A DNA stretch of 64,000 nucleotides from Allomuricauda sp. (GCA_017795045.1 CP051244.1:600584-664583), one strand, 5' to 3'. Shown: positions 34,838-44,208, numbered from the stretch's first letter. A program made the numbers and translations. The notes: generated by a model not told the origin, from the letters alone.

Positions 34838-37800
34838 CTATCGATTTAGATATAACCAATCTGTTCGCGGCTCGGAGCCATCACCCAAGTCCAAAATATA
34901 ATAGTAGGTGCCCACGGGCAACTGATCTTCTTTCTGCACAATGGCCCTGCCATTGGGCGTACCGTCCCAATCATTGTTGTAGGAGCGTTTTTCGTACACA
35001 ATATTGCCCCATCGGTTATACACCTGAAGTACATTTTGGGGATATCTGGAAATACAATCGATCTTAAAATAATCGTTGACCCCATCACCATTGGGTGAAA
35101 ACTCGTTGTAGACCACCAAACAACTAGGAGAAACAAAGGCTTCCGCACTGTCATTATCACTGTTGGTGTCCAACTGGTCCACAAAGGCCAAACTTGCCGT
35201 ATTCAGGTAATCTTCAATGTCCAAAACTTCCACCGTGAGCTCAAGTTGGGCCGTTTCGGATATTTCCAAGGTATCCAACTCCCAAAAACCGGAAGCTTCA
35301 TCATAAAAGCCCAAAGAAGATTGGGAAGTGAGCAACCGATAGCCCCGTGGCAATTGTTCCTCCACGCCAATGTTGGTCGCAGGTACAGTTCCCAAATTGG
35401 TCACTGTTATGGTAAACACCACCTCATCGCCCATATTCACCGAAATCTTGTCCACTTCTTTTGTCAAAGCCAAATCCGTGGTCTGGGGAACCACAAAGGC
35501 ACTGGCTTCATCATCGTCCTGTATCCCATCGGAAAAATCATCCATTGCGATTCCTTGGTTGGGATCACTGTCCGGGTCGGCAAAATCACTCGTGGTGATT
35601 TCGGCCACGTTCAAATACTCATCGGTTTCACCGGTTGGCGTGTTCACCATGGCGAGAATTTCCAAGGTTTCCGTATTCTGATTGAAAATAGTTCGGTTCA
35701 CGTTCCACAAGCCCGTATTGGGATTATACACCCCGGCCGTGGCCGTATGGGATTGATAGGTGTATCCTATGGGTAGAAGATCAGAAATCGCTACCCCAGT
35801 GGCATCGGTAGGTCCACCATTGGTGACACTGATGGTAAATCGGACCACATCACCGACATTCGGCGTGGGGTTGTCCACCATCTTGACCAGAGATAGATCG
35901 GCCAAACCATCCGGTACAGGAACCACGCTTACTTGATCGTCTTCCGAACCCAAATTGTTATTGGGTGAAGAGTCCGGGTCATATGTTCCCAATGCGATCA
36001 GCTCTGCGGTATTTTTATAATTTCCGCTGGGCAATACCAAGGCAGTCAAGACCAAGGTTTCCAAACCTCCACTTGCTATACTGGAAACCTGCCAAGAGCC
36101 TGCAATTTCATCATAAGTCCCCGTAGAGGTCACTGCGTTTATAAAACTGTAGCCTGATGCCAATTCATCTTCTATTACCAAAGCGGTAGCATCATTGGGT
36201 CCGGCGTTGTTCACTGCAATCGTGAAAACAATTTCGTCGCCCGCGGAAGGAGTCAGGTTGTCCGCAGTCATGGTCAGAGAAACATCCGAGACATGTCTGG
36301 GAGTTGTGGATTGTGCATCTTGGTCATCCTCTGCCAGTATACCGTTGCCGGGAGTGGAATCTGGATCTACTTGAATGGCCGAAACCACTTCTGCCCTATT
36401 GGTATAGTTTCCTGAAGGATTTACTACTGCCTCAACATTGAGGATTGCATTAGCCCCTCCCGCAACACTTCCCAAATACCAGAAACCACCAAAGGGATCA
36501 TATAGTCCTCCGGAATCGTCCGAAACATAGGTATACCCCGAGGGCAATAGGTCTTCCACCACTATGCCACTGGCGTCACTTGGCCCCATATTTTCCAAAG
36601 TCAAGGTAAATGTAACTGTATCGGAAACATCAGGGAATTCATTATCCACAGTTTTGCTCAACTCCAAATCCGAGGCCGGAATGGGAATGGTCCCGGCACT
36701 ATCTTGGTCATTTTCAAAAACATTATTGTTGTTGGGTATGGAATTGGGGTCAAGGTTACTGGATGAAAATACTTCAGTCACATTGAAGTAATCTCCTGTA
36801 GCATTCACCGTAGCTACAATGTTCAAAGTTTCGGTCACCCCGTTGGGCAGTACGTTATTCAGTTCCCAAATTCCCGTAGCAGCATCATATGCTCCTGCTG
36901 TTCTACTATTGGAAACATAGGTATACCCAGAGGGCAACAGATCCATAATCTCCACGCCTGTTACATCACTTGGTCCCAAATTGGAGATGTTGATGCTAAA
37001 AATTACATCTTCCCCTACCAACGGACTCAGTTTATCCACAGATTTACGCAACAGCAAATCGGATACCGGTACAGGAGTTGGCACCACCGTTTCCTGATCA
37101 TCTTCGGAACCGTTGTTGTTTCCAGGGGTGGAATCCACATCCAATTCTGTCAATCCGGTCAATTCCGCGGTATTGGCATAATCGCCACTAGAGAGCACAT
37201 TGGCCGTTATGGTAAGGGTTTCAGAGGTTGCATTGGCCAAACTCCCAACGTTCCAAACCCCGTTCACTGCATTATAGGTTCCAGCTGATGGAACAGCACT
37301 TACCAATCCGTATCCGGATGCCAGCTGATCGGTGACCACCACATTGGTCGCTTCACTGGGTCCATTATTAAGCACGGTAATGGTAAATATAATCTGGTCA
37401 CCCACATTGGGAGTTAAGTCATCTGCCATTTTGGTCACCGAAACATCCACCAAGGGATTGGGACTCACCACCACTTCATCTTGATCATCTTCGCTAGGAG
37501 TATTGTTGTTTGGGGTCGAATCTGAATCCATTTGATCATGGTTGGTGATTTCGGCCACATTGGTGTAATTCCCTGTTGGGTTAACATTGACCAGAATATT
37601 CACGCTTTCTGAATCTCCACTGGCCAAAGTTCCCACATTCCAAATGCCCGTAGTCTCATCGTAAGACCCACCTCCATTATCGGAAACATAGGTAAATCCA
37701 GAAGGCAGTACATCGGTTACTTCCACGGAAGTGGCCTCACTAGGGCCTGCATTGGAAACCGTCAATGTGAATATAACATTATCACTCACCAAAGGTGGGG

Positions 37801-38983
37801 ATTTGCTTATGGTCTTGGTCAAGGAAAGGTCAATGACTTCCACGGGGGATAAGGTCACATCGCCTTGATCATCCTCTGAAGGCACTCCGTTGTCAGGAGT
37901 CGAATCCACATCAAACCCATCTGATGCTTCCACTTGTGCTGTATTGGTATAGATTCCATTGGGGTTTACTACCGCATCAATGGTCAAGGTTTCCGAGGCC
38001 CCATTGGTCAACGTTCCTACTTGCCAAAGTCCACTGGCAGAACTATAAGTTCCTGCCGTGGCGGTATAAGAGACATAACCGAATCCCGAAAGTAATTGAT
38101 CCTCCACCACAACATTCGTGGCGTCATCGGGACCATTATTGGTTAGGGTGATCTCAAAACTGATCTGTTCACCCACCTCAGGGGAAAGATTGCCGCCTAC
38201 CACCGTCTTTGACAAAGACAAGTCTGCCTGTTGGGGAGAAGCGATTACAAAGTCTTCATCGTCCTCGCTTTGGTCACCATCATCATTGTTTGGGGTACTG
38301 TCCAAATCAATCTGATCACTAAAAGTGACCTCGGCGGTATGGGTAAATTCATTGGAAGTCCCTGTGGGGGGTTGCACCGTTGCATTGAACGTCAACGATA
38401 CCGTGTTTGTTCCCAGCGGAACATTGAGTCCTGTCCAAACTATGGCTCGGGGTCCAACAAAAAAGGTTCCCCCATCACTTATGGTATTGACATTTTCGTA
38501 ACCTGCCGGCACAATATTTTCAACAGCGACCCCTGTGGCATCCACATCCCCAAAATTGCTCAGATTGATGGTAAAGGTCACAATGTCTCCTACATCTGGG
38601 CTTGAATTGCTGGCCAAAGCTTCCAGTTCGAGGTCCACCCCTAAAAAGGTAACCCCTACGGTATCGGATGTCGTGGTGCAGGATGGGTCTGAAACCGTCC
38701 ATTCAAAAATATACGTCCCGGGAACCATTCCAAAAACTTGGGTGTTGGGGTCATTGGTATTGGCAAAACCTACCAAAGAAGGGCCAGAAAACTGTGTCCA
38801 AGCTCCTGTTCCCGTAGCTGGGGCCACCGCATTTAAGAATACATTCCCCACTTGATCGGCAGTCATATCCGGTCCGGCATCTGCAGAACATAATTGCCCG
38901 TACCCCATCTGAAGTGGTAAAAACAAAAACAAAATAACCAACAAGTGGTATCTTTTGTTCCAACGGCATTGAGGCATGTTCAT
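34838..38983 (-). CDS. Giant DUF11-repeat surface protein with type B secretion domain
   Basis: About 1381 aa from this ATG (an ATG at 39013 adds ten residues). A signal peptide ends MGYGQ. After a PKD/Ig-like N-terminal domain there are nine DUF11 repeats of about 120-125 aa, each starting DLSLxKxVDxxxPxVGDxVxF and holding 'NxGPSDATGVxVxDLLPSGY'. Eight linkers read like D(V/P)DSTPNNxxxSEDDQ, acidic TSP3-like Ca-binding loops. The end, EFSPNGDGVNDYFKIDC to DWLYLNR, is a type B C-terminal domain. It is co-transcribed with the PorP gene at 33889. Likely a long, calcium-stiffened adhesin; ligand unknown. Confidence 0.9.
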   Translation of the reverse strand: MNMPQCRWNKRYHLLVILFLFLPLQMGYGQLCSADAGPDMTADQVGNVFLNAVAPATGTGAWTQFSGPSLVGFANTNDPNTQVFGMVPGTYIFEWTVSDPSCTTTSDTVGVTFLGVDLELEALASNSSPDVGDIVTFTINLSNFGDVDATGVAVENIVPAGYENVNTISDGGTFFVGPRAIVWTGLNVPLGTNTVSLTFNATVQPPTGTSNEFTHTAEVTFSDQIDLDSTPNNDDGDQSEDDEDFVIASPQQADLSLSKTVVGGNLSPEVGEQISFEITLTNNGPDDATNVVVEDQLLSGFGYVSYTATAGTYSSASGLWQVGTLTNGASETLTIDAVVNPNGIYTNTAQVEASDGFDVDSTPDNGVPSEDDQGDVTLSPVEVIDLSLTKTISKSPPLVSDNVIFTLTVSNAGPSEATSVEVTDVLPSGFTYVSDNGGGSYDETTGIWNVGTLASGDSESVNILVNVNPTGNYTNVAEITNHDQMDSDSTPNNNTPSEDDQDEVVVSPNPLVDVSVTKMADDLTPNVGDQIIFTITVLNNGPSEATNVVVTDQLASGYGLVSAVPSAGTYNAVNGVWNVGSLANATSETLTITANVLSSGDYANTAELTGLTELDVDSTPGNNNGSEDDQETVVPTPVPVSDLLLRKSVDKLSPLVGEDVIFSINISNLGPSDVTGVEIMDLLPSGYTYVSNSRTAGAYDAATGIWELNNVLPNGVTETLNIVATVNATGDYFNVTEVFSSSNLDPNSIPNNNNVFENDQDSAGTIPIPASDLELSKTVDNEFPDVSDTVTFTLTLENMGPSDASGIVVEDLLPSGYTYVSDDSGGLYDPFGGFWYLGSVAGGANAILNVEAVVNPSGNYTNRAEVVSAIQVDPDSTPGNGILAEDDQDAQSTTPRHVSDVSLTMTADNLTPSAGDEIVFTIAVNNAGPNDATALVIEDELASGYSFINAVTSTGTYDEIAGSWQVSSIASGGLETLVLTALVLPSGNYKNTAELIALGTYDPDSSPNNNLGSEDDQVSVVPVPDGLADLSLVKMVDNPTPNVGDVVRFTISVTNGGPTDATGVAISDLLPIGYTYQSHTATAGVYNPNTGLWNVNRTIFNQNTETLEILAMVNTPTGETDEYLNVAEITTSDFADPDSDPNQGIAMDDFSDGIQDDDEASAFVVPQTTDLALTKEVDKISVNMGDEVVFTITVTNLGTVPATNIGVEEQLPRGYRLLTSQSSLGFYDEASGFWELDTLEISETAQLELTVEVLDIEDYLNTASLAFVDQLDTNSDNDSAEAFVSPSCLVVYNEFSPNGDGVNDYFKIDCISRYPQNVLQVYNRWGNIVYEKRSYNNDWDGTPNGRAIVQKEDQLPVGTYYYILDLGDGSEPRTDWLYLNR

Positions 38984-39023
38984 AGTTGAGGAAATGAGGT
39001 TGGATCTAGGCATTACGCCTACT

Positions 39024-39031
39024 CAAACATA
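39024..39031 (-). promoter_or_regulatory. Candidate -7 element for the DUF11 operon
   Basis: TATGTTTG on the minus strand matches TAnnTTTG. The best TTG upstream is only 14 bases away, so the promoter is weakly supported. Confidence 0.35.
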
Positions 39032-39222
39032 TCAACAAACCTCAACAAAACGGAAGTTATGTTGTATCTGGTCGATCATTTGTTGTGAAACATTGAATAC
39101 ATGAAGAGAATCTTTTTGGAAAAATTGTTGTCGCACCAAAAAAACAACACATCAATTTACTGATTATCAATTATATACTGTCGTTTATGCAAAAAAATGC
39201 AAAGAGAGTATTAGATCCTCCG

Positions 39223-39230
39223 TATCTTTG
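39223..39230 (+). promoter_or_regulatory. Candidate -7 element of the MbnP-MbnH-like operon
   Basis: TATCTTTG matches TAnnTTTG exactly. No TTG lies at the expected -33 distance. It would place transcription at about 39237, after the ATG at 39187. Confidence 0.4.
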
Positions 39231-39249
39231 TATTACAAATATTTTTTTC

Positions 39250-39618
39250 TTGAGGAAACACGGGCTTCCTATATTTTTTACTTTTTTGTATATCATGGCC
39301 ATGATGCGCCCTGTACTTCCCGTTTTCGACTACCTTGTAAATCAGGATTATATCGCTGAATACCTGTGTATCAACAAGGATAAACCCATGCTCAATTGTA
39401 ATGGGAAGTGTTACTTGGCCAAGATGATTCAGGAAGAACAGAGCGAAAAGAAACAAAACCTTCCGGCCATAGACTTAAAAGAATATCCTATAGGCTTTGT
39501 TGACATCCTTCTTTGTGATTTTTCAGATCAGACTTCCATTAAAAAGGCTTTACCATCCATGGTAACCCGTGAACCCAACCCATATATCGGTTCTGTTTTT
39601 CATCCACCCAATATTTGA
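39250..39618 (+). CDS. Conserved flavobacterial membrane/exported protein of unknown function
   Basis: A short protein (about 122 aa) with one hydrophobic N-terminal segment (GLPIFFTFLYIMAMMRPVLP). The most striking motif is YIAEYLCINKDKPMLNCNGKCYLAKMI, with three Cys spaced C-x10-C-x3-C that could bind metal or a cofactor; the same block recurs in flavobacterial genes near metal-related operons, as I recall. Start is uncertain: TTG at 39250 gives a basic signal-like N-terminus and follows a TATCTTTG promoter, whereas ATG at 39187 would precede it. It leads the MbnP-MbnH-like run. Confidence 0.55.
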   Translation: MRKHGLPIFFTFLYIMAMMRPVLPVFDYLVNQDYIAEYLCINKDKPMLNCNGKCYLAKMIQEEQSEKKQNLPAIDLKEYPIGFVDILLCDFSDQTSIKKALPSMVTREPNPYIGSVFHPPNI

Positions 39619-39800
39619 TTCCAATAATTAAGCTGGTTTCATATGATTTTCGTTTTCTTTTTTGAAAGCAAATAATCCTATGTCCAAAATCTAGTTTACC
39701 GCATAACAAGTGCGGAAACCTTTTATTTTAAATCATTTTAAAAGGAAACCCTTACTTAATTGCCTTGGGTCTCCAATAACCTCATTTATTTGAATCAATC

Positions 39801-40598
39801 ATGAAATCAATATATAATTTGGCAGTAATGCTAACCCTATCCGTATTTATAATCTCTTGCAGTAGCGATGACGATGCTACGGAACTGACCGGAAACGGGA
39901 TGGTAAAAATAGAGTTTGACAACAGTATGGCCGGGGACGACCTACTTTTGGGGTCTTCGTACACCAACTCTCAAAACGAGACCCTGACCATTAGCCGTCT
40001 CAACTACATTGTAAGCAATTTTAGGTTGACCGATGAGGACGGTACCGTATTTACCTATCCAAAAGACCAAGGGTATTTTATTACCAGTGAAGAAACTGGA
40101 ACCACAGAAGTAGTCCTTATGGACGTGCCCGCCGGAAGGTACACCTCATTGACCTTTGGCATTGGTGTAGACCAAGAAAAATACCTTCAAGGCGCAGAAG
40201 GACAAGGGGATTTATTGACCGAAGCGGAAAGCACCAACATGATGTGGTCATGGCAAGCCGGTTATAAGTTTCTCAATTTTGAAGGAACCTTTACCTCATC
40301 TACGGTAGCAGACGCAACGGATTTTAAAATACATATGGGAAGCCATGGCTCCAGCTTGGACAATTATAAGGAGACAACCCTAAGCCTTGGTACGGAAGCT
40401 TTGGTAAGTGAAGATATGACGCCGATTATCCATTTGGTGGCAAATGCCAGCAATATACTTGATGGTGAGAACAAGATATCGCTTACGGAACAGGCTGTAA
40501 TTATGGTCAGCGAGGAGAAATCCCCAAAAATAGCAGTGAATGCCTCAAACATGTTCACTGTAGACCATGTACATAACGGAGACGGTGGTTCCCATTAA
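39801..40598 (+). CDS. MbnP-family lipoprotein, probable copper-binding
   Basis: A 265-aa lipoprotein (IISCSSDDDA, Cys 20). MbnP/CorA-type marks are TISRLNYIVSNFRLTDEDG, the PAGRYTSLTFGIGVDQEKY strand and the Trp-rich motif MMWSWQAGYKFLNFEG. In the methanobactin system, a Trp of MbnP is changed to kynurenine by MbnH, creating a copper site; the modified position cannot be named from sequence alone. The C-terminal HVHNGDGGSH adds His. The next gene encodes an MbnH-like diheme protein 57 bp on, which supports the pairing. Flavobacterial members are far from methanobactin genes, so the metal is inferred. Confidence 0.8.
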   Translation: MKSIYNLAVMLTLSVFIISCSSDDDATELTGNGMVKIEFDNSMAGDDLLLGSSYTNSQNETLTISRLNYIVSNFRLTDEDGTVFTYPKDQGYFITSEETGTTEVVLMDVPAGRYTSLTFGIGVDQEKYLQGAEGQGDLLTEAESTNMMWSWQAGYKFLNFEGTFTSSTVADATDFKIHMGSHGSSLDNYKETTLSLGTEALVSEDMTPIIHLVANASNILDGENKISLTEQAVIMVSEEKSPKIAVNASNMFTVDHVHNGDGGSH

Positions 40599-40654
40599 CA
40601 CATAGATTGGGCCGTCCCATTGGGGCGGCTCTCTATCTCTTAATCCATAGTGCG

Positions 40655-41701
40655 ATGAAATATCTTTTTTGGATGCCCTTGCTACTTGCAATGGTGTCTT
40701 GCACCAATGATGATGGCGAATATATCGCTGTGGGGGAGAATGAATTGTTAACGGTAACTCTTCCGTCCAATTTTCCTCCCATGGCGTACAATGTATCGGA
40801 AAACCCACCTACCAAATATGGGTTCGAGCTGGGAAAAAAGCTGTTTTACGATGGTAAACTATCTGCCAATGGCTTTATTTCCTGTGGTTTTTGTCATGAA
40901 CAACGTTTTTCCTTTACCCATCATGGGCATCAGTTCAGTCATGGAATCGATGACCTTCAGGGTACCCGAAATACGCCATCCATAGCCAATATGGCCTTTT
41001 TCCAAGAGTTTGCATGGGACGGGGCTACCAATCATCTGGACCTGTTTCCCATTATTCCCATTACCAATGAGGTGGAAATGGGCGAGACCATGACAAGTGT
41101 CCTTCAAAAATTGCAGGCAGATGAAGCCTATCAAAAGGAATTCAATGCCGCTTTTGAAGAAGGAGGTGTGAACCACACCAATTTTTTAAAGGCTCTGGCC
41201 CAGTTTATGGTCATGATGGTTTCCTATAATTCCAAATACGACAAGTATGTGCGGAATGAGGATGGGGTCTCCCTAACGGACCAAGAACTTCAAGGCTTGT
41301 CCATTTTTCAGGAAAAGTGCGCAAACTGCCATACCACGGATTTATTTTCCGATGGCAGTTTCAGGAACAACGGCCTTCCCCCCAATCCCAACATAAATGA
41401 TTTGGGCCGGGCAGAGGTCAGTGGCAGTCCTTCGGACAATTACAAGTTCAAGGTGCCCAGCCTACGCAACGTGGCCCTGACCGCACCCTATATGCACGAT
41501 GGAAGGTTTGGAAGTCTGGAATCGGTCCTGAACTTTTACCAAAATGGGGTGCAAGATTCGCCAACCCTGGACCCTTTGCTCAAAAATGGGAATGCTTTGG
41601 GCATTTCCTTGAACGATGACGAAAAGCTGGTCCTTATTGCATTCTTGGGCACGCTAACCGATGATGAATTTATTACTGATAAACGTTTTGCTGAATATTG
41701 A
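40655..41701 (+). CDS. Diheme cytochrome-c peroxidase/MbnH-like protein
   Basis: A 348-aa lipoprotein (lipobox MVSCTN, Cys 16; ATG at 40655, since a start at 40607 would add a tail in front of this signal). Two c-type hemes are bound by ISCGFCH (Cys 77-Cys 80-His 81) and CANCH (Cys 222-Cys 225-His 226). The FELGKKLFYDGKLS and PSLRNVALTAPYMHDGRF strings are typical of the CcpA/MauG family. Members next to MbnP (MbnH) oxidise a Trp of their partner rather than removing peroxide. Location suggests this role. The stop TGA at 41699 is 2 bases before the next ATG. Confidence 0.85.
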   Translation: MKYLFWMPLLLAMVSCTNDDGEYIAVGENELLTVTLPSNFPPMAYNVSENPPTKYGFELGKKLFYDGKLSANGFISCGFCHEQRFSFTHHGHQFSHGIDDLQGTRNTPSIANMAFFQEFAWDGATNHLDLFPIIPITNEVEMGETMTSVLQKLQADEAYQKEFNAAFEEGGVNHTNFLKALAQFMVMMVSYNSKYDKYVRNEDGVSLTDQELQGLSIFQEKCANCHTTDLFSDGSFRNNGLPPNPNINDLGRAEVSGSPSDNYKFKVPSLRNVALTAPYMHDGRFGSLESVLNFYQNGVQDSPTLDPLLKNGNALGISLNDDEKLVLIAFLGTLTDDEFITDKRFAEY

Positions 41702-41703
41702 AC

Positions 41704-42678
41704 ATGAAAATTTATAACATAGTACTTATCTTATTTTTAGGGACCTTATCCCTGAAGGGAAACGAAATCCCGACCGACCCTTGTTCCAAATTAAATTCGA
41801 AGGGCTTGCTCCTATACGACTTTTGCGACACCTGTGGTTGTAGTGGAAATGGGGGCAGCATGGGTTTTGGCACCGGTTTGAACAACAATTTCTTTGGGCT
41901 AAGGTATATAGGGCAACGGTACCTATCCAGAGATGGCATTTTCGCGAATTCCCCCTGGATTGATGAAAATTTCAATACCGTTCAATTATGGACCCAAGTG
42001 CCCATTGGACAACGGTTTATGGTAAATGCCGTTCTACCGTACCAATTCCACACCCGTACATTTGCAGATGGCATGGAACAGAACATCAATGGTTTGGGAG
42101 ATGCTACGGTTCTTGGTTTCTATCAGGTACTACAACAAAACCCGGACAGTATTGTTTCCATAAAACCTGAACATACCCTACAATTGGGAGGCGGAATTAA
42201 AATGCCCACAGGAAAGTTTGATTCCGAAAACCTTGAGGGCAGCGTCAACCCAAGTTTTCAATTGGGCACAGGAAGTTGGGATTATCTATTGGCCGCCAAT
42301 TATGGTCTAAAGCACAGAAATTGGGGATTGTCCTTTATGGTGAATTACACTTTCAAGTCTGAAAATGACAAAGAGTATCGCTTTGGAAACCAGTTGAATT
42401 ACACCCTTAACACTTTTAAGACTTATTATTTTGGAACTGATTTTGCCCTTACTCCCCAAGTGGGTGTCGGTAGCGAACATTTCGAAAAAAATAAAGAATT
42501 TGGTTTGGAGGTCAACGACACGGGTGGCTATGCCTTTTTTGGAAAGGCGGGCGTGGAACTCAACTACAAGACCTTGGCCCTCGGGGTGTCTAGCATGCTA
42601 CCCTTGGCACAGGACTTGAACAATGGCAAGGTAGAGGCCAAAAACAGATGGGCCATTTACGTAAACATCAACATTTAG
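41704..42678 (+). CDS. Outer-membrane transporter-like beta-barrel protein
   Basis: A 324-aa outer-membrane protein with a signal peptide (cut after LKGNE-like region) and a Cys-containing loop (DFCDTCGCSGNGGSMGFG). Body strands such as MGFGTGLNNNFFGLRYIGQ, LQLGGGIKMPTGKFDSEN and SFMVNYTFKSENDKEYRFG fit the 'phenol degradation protein meta/transporter' barrel type. TTG at 41698 overlaps the previous stop, but ATG at 41704 is preferred. The gene follows the MbnP-MbnH pair closely, so it may move copper or a chelate through the outer membrane; that is inferred. Confidence 0.65.
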   Translation: MKIYNIVLILFLGTLSLKGNEIPTDPCSKLNSKGLLLYDFCDTCGCSGNGGSMGFGTGLNNNFFGLRYIGQRYLSRDGIFANSPWIDENFNTVQLWTQVPIGQRFMVNAVLPYQFHTRTFADGMEQNINGLGDATVLGFYQVLQQNPDSIVSIKPEHTLQLGGGIKMPTGKFDSENLEGSVNPSFQLGTGSWDYLLAANYGLKHRNWGLSFMVNYTFKSENDKEYRFGNQLNYTLNTFKTYYFGTDFALTPQVGVGSEHFEKNKEFGLEVNDTGGYAFFGKAGVELNYKTLALGVSSMLPLAQDLNNGKVEAKNRWAIYVNINI

Positions 42679-42693
42679 TCCTTCCATTTTTGC

Positions 42694-42729
42694 ATACGAA
42701 ACCTCAGTCAAAGGATTGGGGTTTCGTAT
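42694..42729. terminator. Bidirectional terminator-like hairpin
   Basis: ATACGAAACC and GGTTTCGTAT (10 bp perfect) surround a 16-base loop between two convergent genes. T runs are poor on both strands, so it is only a weak terminator. Confidence 0.4.
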
Positions 42730-42756
42730 CTACTTATCCTAAGATGTGACCCTAAA

Positions 42757-43131
42757 TCAGGAGCAAGCAGTACAGGTTCCGGTCAAAATACAGTTCACCT
42801 TCTCTACCTGATAGCCCATGGGCAGCGAAAAATGCACCTCTTCCTTTAAACACTCTATGGTTTGGCATGTGGTACATCTGAAATGAAAGTGATGGGTTGG
42901 CACTTGGTTTTCCCCACAGTTGATACAGAAAGCAAAATACTGTTTCCCATCCTCGGCCACTATTCTGTGCACAATGCCGTCATCACAGAAACTGTTCAGG
43001 ACCCTATAGATGGTTGCACGGTTTATATCAATGTCTATTTCCCGCTCAATGGCATCCTGGCTCATGGCCTTGCCTCTTCGGGACAACAAGTCCAATACCG
43101 CTTCTTTGGTAGGTGTGCTTCTTCGTTTCAT
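42757..43131 (-). CDS. Fur-family transcriptional regulator, Zur-like
   Basis: A 124-aa metalloregulator. The winged-helix part covers 1-75 (SQDAIEREIDIDINRATIYR, then VLNSFCDDG). The dimer/metal part has NCGENQVPTHHFHFRCTTC and the C-terminal CTACS, giving two CxxC pairs for a structural zinc and a His-rich sensing loop. Fur, Zur and PerR cannot be told apart surely by sequence, but the zinc-type genes downstream favour Zur. It is divergent from the oxidoreductase and TonB operon, and a palindrome lies 11 bases upstream of its ATG, so self-regulation is likely. Confidence 0.85.
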   Translation of the reverse strand: MKRRSTPTKEAVLDLLSRRGKAMSQDAIEREIDIDINRATIYRVLNSFCDDGIVHRIVAEDGKQYFAFCINCGENQVPTHHFHFRCTTCQTIECLKEEVHFSLPMGYQVEKVNCILTGTCTACS

Positions 43132-43141
43132 AATTTATTAA

Positions 43142-43181
43142 TGCGACTTTGTTGCAATAATAAAAAATGTTTCTAACTTTG
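43142..43181 (+). promoter_or_regulatory. Promoter with overlapping Fur/Zur-like palindrome
   Basis: TTG at 43152-43154, 19 bases, TAACTTTG at 43174-43181: exact consensus promoter for the oxidoreductase gene. TGCGAC-TTT-GTTGCA (43142-43156, 6-bp inverted repeat with one mismatch) covers the TTG, so a bound dimer would block it. It is also just in front of the fur-like gene. Confidence 0.6.
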
Positions 43182-43209
43182 ACAACCCAATCCCTCATAA
43201 AACCATAAA

Positions 43210-44118
43210 ATGGAACAAAGTAGCATTTTTGATGTGATCATAGTCGGCGGCAGCTATGCCGGTTTATCAGCAGCCATGGCCTTAGGCAGGTCTTTAAAAA
43301 AAGTCTTGGTGATAGATTCGGGCGAACCCTGCAATAAACCCACGCCCCATTCCCATAACTTCCTTACCCAAGACGGAAAGACCCCCTCGGAGATTTCATC
43401 CATTGCCCAACAGCAAGTGTCACAATACAAGACCGTTCATTTTCATACGGATGTTGCCATTGATGGAAAAAAAACAGCCGAAGGTTTTGAAATCAGCACC
43501 CAATCCGGAAAAAAATTTGAAGCCAAAAAGTTGATTTTTGCCACAGGAGTGAAAGACAATATTCCCAATATCCCAGGTTTTTCTGAATGTTGGGGAAAAA
43601 CAGTCATCCATTGCCCCTATTGCCATGGATATGAATTTCATGGAAAAAAGACCGGGATATGGGCCCCTTCGGAAAAAGCCTTTCATCTGGCCGGTTTGGT
43701 CAACAATCTTACACAGGACCTCTCCATGATCACCTCCAATAAAAGTGATTTTACAACAGAGCAAGTAGAAAAGCTTCAACAACATAACATCAAAATTGAA
43801 GAAGGTGAAATCCATCAGATTGAACATGAAAATGGAAACATAGTCCATATCGTTTTTAAAAATGGGAAAAAAGTACAGCTCGACACGCTCTATGCCGGAA
43901 TCCCTTTTGAACAGCACTGCAAAATTCCAGAAACATTGGGTTGCGAAATCACAGAACAGGGATACCTCAAAATTGACGGGCTTCAAAAAACAACCGTAGA
44001 TGGTGTTTATGCCTGCGGAGACAACACTAGTCCCATGCGTTCAGTGGCCAATGCAGTACAACAGGGGAATTTTGCCGGAGCGGTAATCAATAAAGAACTG
44101 ACCGAGGAATCTTTCTGA
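43210..44118 (+). CDS. NAD(P)/FAD-dependent thioredoxin-reductase-like oxidoreductase
   Basis: A 302-aa flavoprotein of the low-molecular-weight thioredoxin reductase fold. The FAD site is DVIIVGGSYAGLSAAMALGR at 8-27. The redox pair is HCPYCHGYEFHG with Cys 135 and Cys 138, replacing the usual CATC. NAD(P) binding lies in the domain after it, and GVYACGDNTSPMRSVANAVQ is the terminal FAD contact. CPYC-type proteins are common relatives with unknown partners; some oxidise or sequester thiols, and here reduction of a metal chelate is possible. Controlled by the palindromic promoter upstream. Confidence 0.85.
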   Translation: MEQSSIFDVIIVGGSYAGLSAAMALGRSLKKVLVIDSGEPCNKPTPHSHNFLTQDGKTPSEISSIAQQQVSQYKTVHFHTDVAIDGKKTAEGFEISTQSGKKFEAKKLIFATGVKDNIPNIPGFSECWGKTVIHCPYCHGYEFHGKKTGIWAPSEKAFHLAGLVNNLTQDLSMITSNKSDFTTEQVEKLQQHNIKIEEGEIHQIEHENGNIVHIVFKNGKKVQLDTLYAGIPFEQHCKIPETLGCEITEQGYLKIDGLQKTTVDGVYACGDNTSPMRSVANAVQQGNFAGAVINKELTEESF

Positions 44119-44200
44119 ACAAAAATGGCCAGTTTTGTTCGCTTCCTATCAAAAACTTCATATTAACATGGCTTAAGTTACAATTGCAGAACTTTTTTAA

Positions 44201-44208
44201 TAAGTTTG
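44201..44208 (+). promoter_or_regulatory. Candidate -7 element of the zinc operon
   Basis: TAAGTTTG matches TAnnTTTG exactly, only 7 bases before the ATG at 44216; the transcript would start at or next to the start codon. TTG at 44184 is too close (14 bases). A loose palindrome (AAGTTACAATTGCAGAACTT, 44175-44194) lies in front. Confidence 0.4.

Noticed and set aside
39121..39140. TTGTTGTCGCACCAA as a second Fur/Zur box
   Set aside because: It shares only a half-site with the 43142 palindrome and no matching right half is present; left for a motif scan.
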